Below, one piece after another: positions 60,106 to 64,000 of a stretch of 64,000 nucleotides of DNA. The translations under genes and the position numbers were made by a program. This DNA comes from Candidatus Fermentibacter sp. (GTDB lineage: Bacteria; Fermentibacterota; Fermentibacteria; Fermentibacterales; Fermentibacteraceae). The DNA is taken from NCBI GenBank assembly GCA_030373045.1, contig JAUCPW010000067.1, positions 1-64,000 of the forward strand, written 5' to 3'. The stretch's first letter is position 1, and every line of letters starts with the position of its first letter. The notes beneath the pieces are model-generated. The model was not told where the DNA came from and searched no databases. It saw nothing but the letters and a program-made list of their open reading frames with translations.

Positions 60106-60134
60106 TTTTCAGGCCGTTCCGGGACACCTATATT
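60106..60134 (+). promoter_or_regulatory. Candidate promoter for the EIIA gene run
   Basis: TTTTCA (60106-60111) and TATATT (60129-60134) are 17 bases apart. Transcription would start near 60141, 23 bases before the TTG start, with AGGAG inside that leader. Confidence 0.5.
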
Positions 60135-60163
60135 TCGAGAACCAGCCTGCAAAGGAGTGTCGC

Positions 60164-60604
60164 TTGAACAAATCATGCTACTGCGTATGGGACCTCCAGT
60201 CAACAGACCGTGACTCAGCGCTGACAGAACTCCTCGCCTCCGTTCCGAACATCGGCGCCCACTCCAGGGAGATGCTCATCAAGGCTCTCCACACCAGGGA
60301 GCAGGCGGGCGCCACCCTGGTGACCCCGGGGATCGCTATGCCCCACTGCAGGAGCATCCTCATGGACGACCTGGTGATAGCCATCGGCCGCTCCTCCTCG
60401 GGCATCCCCTGGCCCGACGAGCCGGCCGGAGTGGTCGTCCTGTTCATCTCGCCGGTCAAGCCCAGCGGCCCCCAGGAACACATGGACCTCATCGCCCATC
60501 TCGCATCCCACATGAAGAACAACGGTCCGGAGAGGATCACCGGCGCCTCATCGCCGGAGAAGCTGGCCGAGCTCCTGGGGCTCGACCTCATCCAGGGCGG
60601 GTAA
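60164..60604 (+). CDS. PTS EIIA-type (PtsN/fructose class) phosphocarrier protein
   Basis: The protein has 146 residues from a TTG, six bases after AGGAG. It matches the EIIA-2 fold: a helix-rich start, the phosphorylated His61 in VTPGIAMPHCRSIL, then IAIGRSSSGIPWPDEPAGVV and VLFISPVKPSGPQEHMDLIA, as in PtsN (EIIA-Ntr) and fructose-class EIIA. No EIIB, EIIC or HPr gene is near, so a regulatory PtsN-like role is more likely than sugar uptake. It is cotranscribed with a zinc-ribbon protein and guaB. Confidence 0.9.
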   Translation: MNKSCYCVWDLQSTDRDSALTELLASVPNIGAHSREMLIKALHTREQAGATLVTPGIAMPHCRSILMDDLVIAIGRSSSGIPWPDEPAGVVVLFISPVKPSGPQEHMDLIAHLASHMKNNGPERITGASSPEKLAELLGLDLIQGG

Positions 60605-60605
60605 G

Positions 60606-60959
60606 ATGCATCAGGATCTCGAAAAGTTGATCAGTCTGCACGATCTGGACACCATGATCGCCGACCTGGGCAGGGCCGACATTCGTCAGCAGGAGGAGGG
60701 GCTGGGCCTCTCGCCGGATCAGGCCCTGGTCGAACTGGGCAAGATGCGTGACGTCCTGGTCGAATCCATCAGGAAGAGGTGGTACGCCCTCTACGGCCAG
60801 ATCAGCTCGCGATACGGCAACGCGGTGGTCCCCGTGGTGCAGAACAGGTGCAGCGGCTGCTTCACGATGCTGCCGACGTCGGTCAACTACGCCGGCGACA
60901 GGAACGAGCAGGTCAGGACCTGCTCGATCTGCGGCCGCATCATCTACTGGGCCGACTAG
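60606..60959 (+). CDS. Small C4-type zinc-ribbon protein
   Basis: The protein has 117 residues and begins one base after the EIIA stop. The first 70 residues form helices with heptads (LEKLISLHDLDTMIADLGRA). The last 45 hold a Cys4 zinc ribbon: NRCSGCFTMLPTSVNYAG followed by TCSICGRIIYWAD. This is the layout of the widespread C4 zinc ribbon/coiled-coil family (zf-RING_7, CT398-like), usually with a longer coiled coil; this copy is about half the usual 240 residues. Its role is unknown, possibly nucleic acid or protein binding. Confidence 0.85.
   Translation: MHQDLEKLISLHDLDTMIADLGRADIRQQEEGLGLSPDQALVELGKMRDVLVESIRKRWYALYGQISSRYGNAVVPVVQNRCSGCFTMLPTSVNYAGDRNEQVRTCSICGRIIYWAD

Positions 60960-64000
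<3,041 letters not shown>

Overview
The window comes from a high-GC bacterium with two membranes. It carries an LpxH-like lipid A hydrolase, a BamA/TamA-type barrel followed by TamB, TolC, a Wzi-like barrel, lipoproteins and a MacAB-type exporter. Genes are packed tightly: many stop and start codons overlap (ATGA, GTGA, TGATG), and TTG, GTG and probably CTG starts are frequent. Cobalamin-dependent ribonucleotide reductase, many domain fusions and two secreted proteins with a shared C-terminal tail point to an uncultured lineage, perhaps in the wider FCB group. The phylum cannot be fixed from sequence reading alone. I found no rRNA, tRNA, CRISPR array or intact transposase.

Layout. 1-3916 (minus): ECF sigma factor, zinc anti-sigma factor, small membrane protein, lipoprotein, LpxH-like hydrolase and two glycosyltransferases, the last cut by the window edge. 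4103-6469 (plus): nrdJ. 6477-7579 (minus): a PC4-like DNA-binding protein and a secreted protein with the C-terminal tail. 7687-11315 (minus): rqcH, a cyclic-nucleotide-binding protein, deoB and cdd. 11390-22025 (plus): a housekeeping run of yicC, a gmk-coaB fusion, uracil-DNA glycosylase, dnaB, radA, a PIN-TRAM protein, ispDF, DedA, glycogen synthase and a membrane protein. 22184-27783 (plus): TolC, adaptor, ATPase and two permeases, followed by a decayed copy of the permease tail. 27860-36323 (plus): a membrane-spermidine synthase fusion, fabD and two CHASE4-type sensor kinases. 36324-36755: an AT-rich, repeat-bearing island resembling a small non-autonomous mobile element.

36756-38992 (minus): a propeller-like secreted protein and a ThiD-NUDIX fusion. 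39147-44419 (plus): TamA/BamA-like barrel and TamB. 44416-45429 (minus): PrsW-type protease. 45493-46125 (plus): 3-methyladenine DNA glycosylase, overlapping at its 3' end a very large minus-strand regulator (46083-49826) made of a degenerate kinase, ATPase-like, helical-repeat, sigma54-type AAA+ and Fis-like HTH parts. 50095-50739 (plus): the second secreted protein with the C-terminal tail. 50800-60056 (minus): a sensor kinase, queA, an RDD-like membrane protein, tgt, rlmD, a Wzi-like barrel and a DUF4097-like lipoprotein. 60164-64000 (plus): an EIIA-type PTS protein, a zinc-ribbon protein, guaB and a membrane-anchored pseudokinase with a LytR_C-like outer domain, open at the window end.

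The strongest candidates for undescribed biology are the shared C-terminal tail (L-[ST]-x-T-T-W-G-x-[IL]-K-x-x-F), the two pseudokinase proteins, the Gmk-CoaB and ThiD-NUDIX fusions, and the repeat island.
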